Notes under the pieces: model-generated
What the model saw: the letters and a program-made list of their open reading frames with translations, nothing else
What the model was told of the DNA's origin: nothing
Databases searched by the model: none
Translations under genes and position numbers: made by a program
Shown here: positions 63,536-64,000 of the stretch, in pieces
How positions within the stretch are numbered: position 1 is the first letter of the stretch
How the letters are laid out: the number at the start of each line of letters is the position of its first letter
Assembly: GCF_017312485.1 (NCBI RefSeq)
Contig: NZ_BMBA01000002.1
Span: 1,044,635 to 1,108,634, forward strand
DNA from: Clostridium zeae
GTDB taxonomy: Bacteria > Bacillota > Clostridia > Clostridiales > Clostridiaceae
Direction of reading: 5' to 3'
DNA length: 64,000 nucleotides

Positions 63536-64000
63536 ATGGAAAACAATCAAAACTTTAAACTTTACCCACTTACCAATCCACAAAAAAGAATATGGTATGT
63601 GGAAAATATATATGAAAAGACAGTAATGTATAATATCGGGGGATATTTAAAAATCAAAGGCACTATAGATTTTAATTTATTAGAAGAATCTGTAAATATA
63701 TTAATTAAAGAAAATGATGGCCTTAGATTGAGATTTGTAGAAAAGAATGGAACTCTTCTACAGTACGTTAAGAATTTTGAGAAGGTTACTATTCAGCGCA
63801 TTGATTTTAGTATATGTGATACCCCAGAGAATAGTTTTTACATCTGGACAAAGGAAGAAATGGAAAAATCCATTTCTTTAAAATCGGACAACCTGTATTT
63901 TTTTGCATTCTTTAAAAAAGACCATAATGAAAGTGGACTTTTCCTTAAGATGCATCATATTATCTCTGATGGATGGTCTTTCAGCCTTATAGCAAAACAA
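63536..64000 (+). CDS. NRPS-3, N-terminal condensation domain (runs off the right edge)
   Basis: The frame is open from the ATG at 63536 (AAAAGGAG upstream) to the window end, 155 codons. It begins MENNQNFKLYPLTNPQKRIW, the C1 motif of a condensation domain, and reaches the intact catalytic motif LKMHHIISDGWSFSLIA. It is transcribed with the type II thioesterase. It starts with a C domain, so it may be a lipo-initiation (starter C) module or receive a chain from another protein; which one cannot be seen here. It probably acts before NRPS-1, whose first domain is also C. Confidence 0.9.
   Translation, partial: MENNQNFKLYPLTNPQKRIWYVENIYEKTVMYNIGGYLKIKGTIDFNLLEESVNILIKENDGLRLRFVEKNGTLLQYVKNFEKVTIQRIDFSICDTPENSFYIWTKEEMEKSISLKSDNLYFFAFFKKDHNESGLFLKMHHIISDGWSFSLIAKQ

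Overview
The window is AT-rich DNA from a low-GC Firmicute, most likely a saccharolytic, solventogenic Clostridium (sensu stricto). The signs are strong GGAGG-type ribosome binding sites with some TTG/GTG starts, a glutamate T-box, a clostridial-type butanol dehydrogenase, PTS-type 6-phospho-beta-glucosidase with LicT-type antiterminator sites, and a class B sortase with an SPQTG substrate. Species cannot be fixed from the sequence alone.

Left part (1-16.7 kb), housekeeping and stress genes: the 5' end of cutC at the edge; an xpaC-telA pair; an MBL-fold hydrolase with its own TetR regulator; a GNAT acetyltransferase; an isochorismatase-like hydrolase that lacks the family cysteine; convergent glnS and gltX (the latter with a complete T-box leader); a cold-shock protein followed by a DEAD-box helicase; a flavodoxin / flavodoxin-ferredoxin pair facing a TetR gene; and a KimA-like APC permease. 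A structured dispersed repeat occurs twice in full (193-380, 8172-8361) and once in part (about 22357-22401).

Middle part (17-33.6 kb), surface and carbohydrate functions: a secreted transglutaminase-like protein with ten Big_2 Ig-like domains, the last eight coded by four exact 504-bp tandem units; a GH1 6-phospho-beta-glucosidase; an iron alcohol dehydrogenase behind a 19-bp-spacer MerR-type promoter; a class B sortase beside a tandemly duplicated esterase that carries an SPQTG sorting signal; and an AraC-type regulator fused to a GH39-like domain whose acid/base glutamate position is Gln. The GH1 gene and the AraC-GH39 gene share the same leader design: a near-consensus sigma-A promoter, then a RAT antiterminator overlapping an intrinsic terminator. 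They are probably controlled by one BglG/LicT-type protein coded elsewhere.

Right part (31-64 kb), the main discovery: a nonribosomal peptide synthetase (NRPS) locus with two arms. The leftward arm codes NRPS-1 (C-A-T-C-A-T-C-A-T-C), NRPS-2 (A-T / C-FkbH(N)-T / C-A-T / C-A-T / C-FkbH-T-TE), a three-gene ABC-2 exporter and a MalT-like LuxR regulator. The rightward arm codes a type II thioesterase and the start of a third NRPS that runs off the window. Two modules of NRPS-2 have no adenylation domain. In that place one has a full FkbH-type domain (HAD plus GNAT-like part) and the other only the FkbH N-terminal domain. FkbH proteins are known to load glycerate from 1,3-bisphosphoglycerate onto carrier proteins. 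The assembly line is therefore inferred to insert two glycerate (or glyceryl-derived) units inside a peptide, giving a depsipeptide. Specificity codes read by eye suggest Tyr, Pro, Ile, unknown, glycerate, unknown, Thr, glycerate, followed by thioesterase release.
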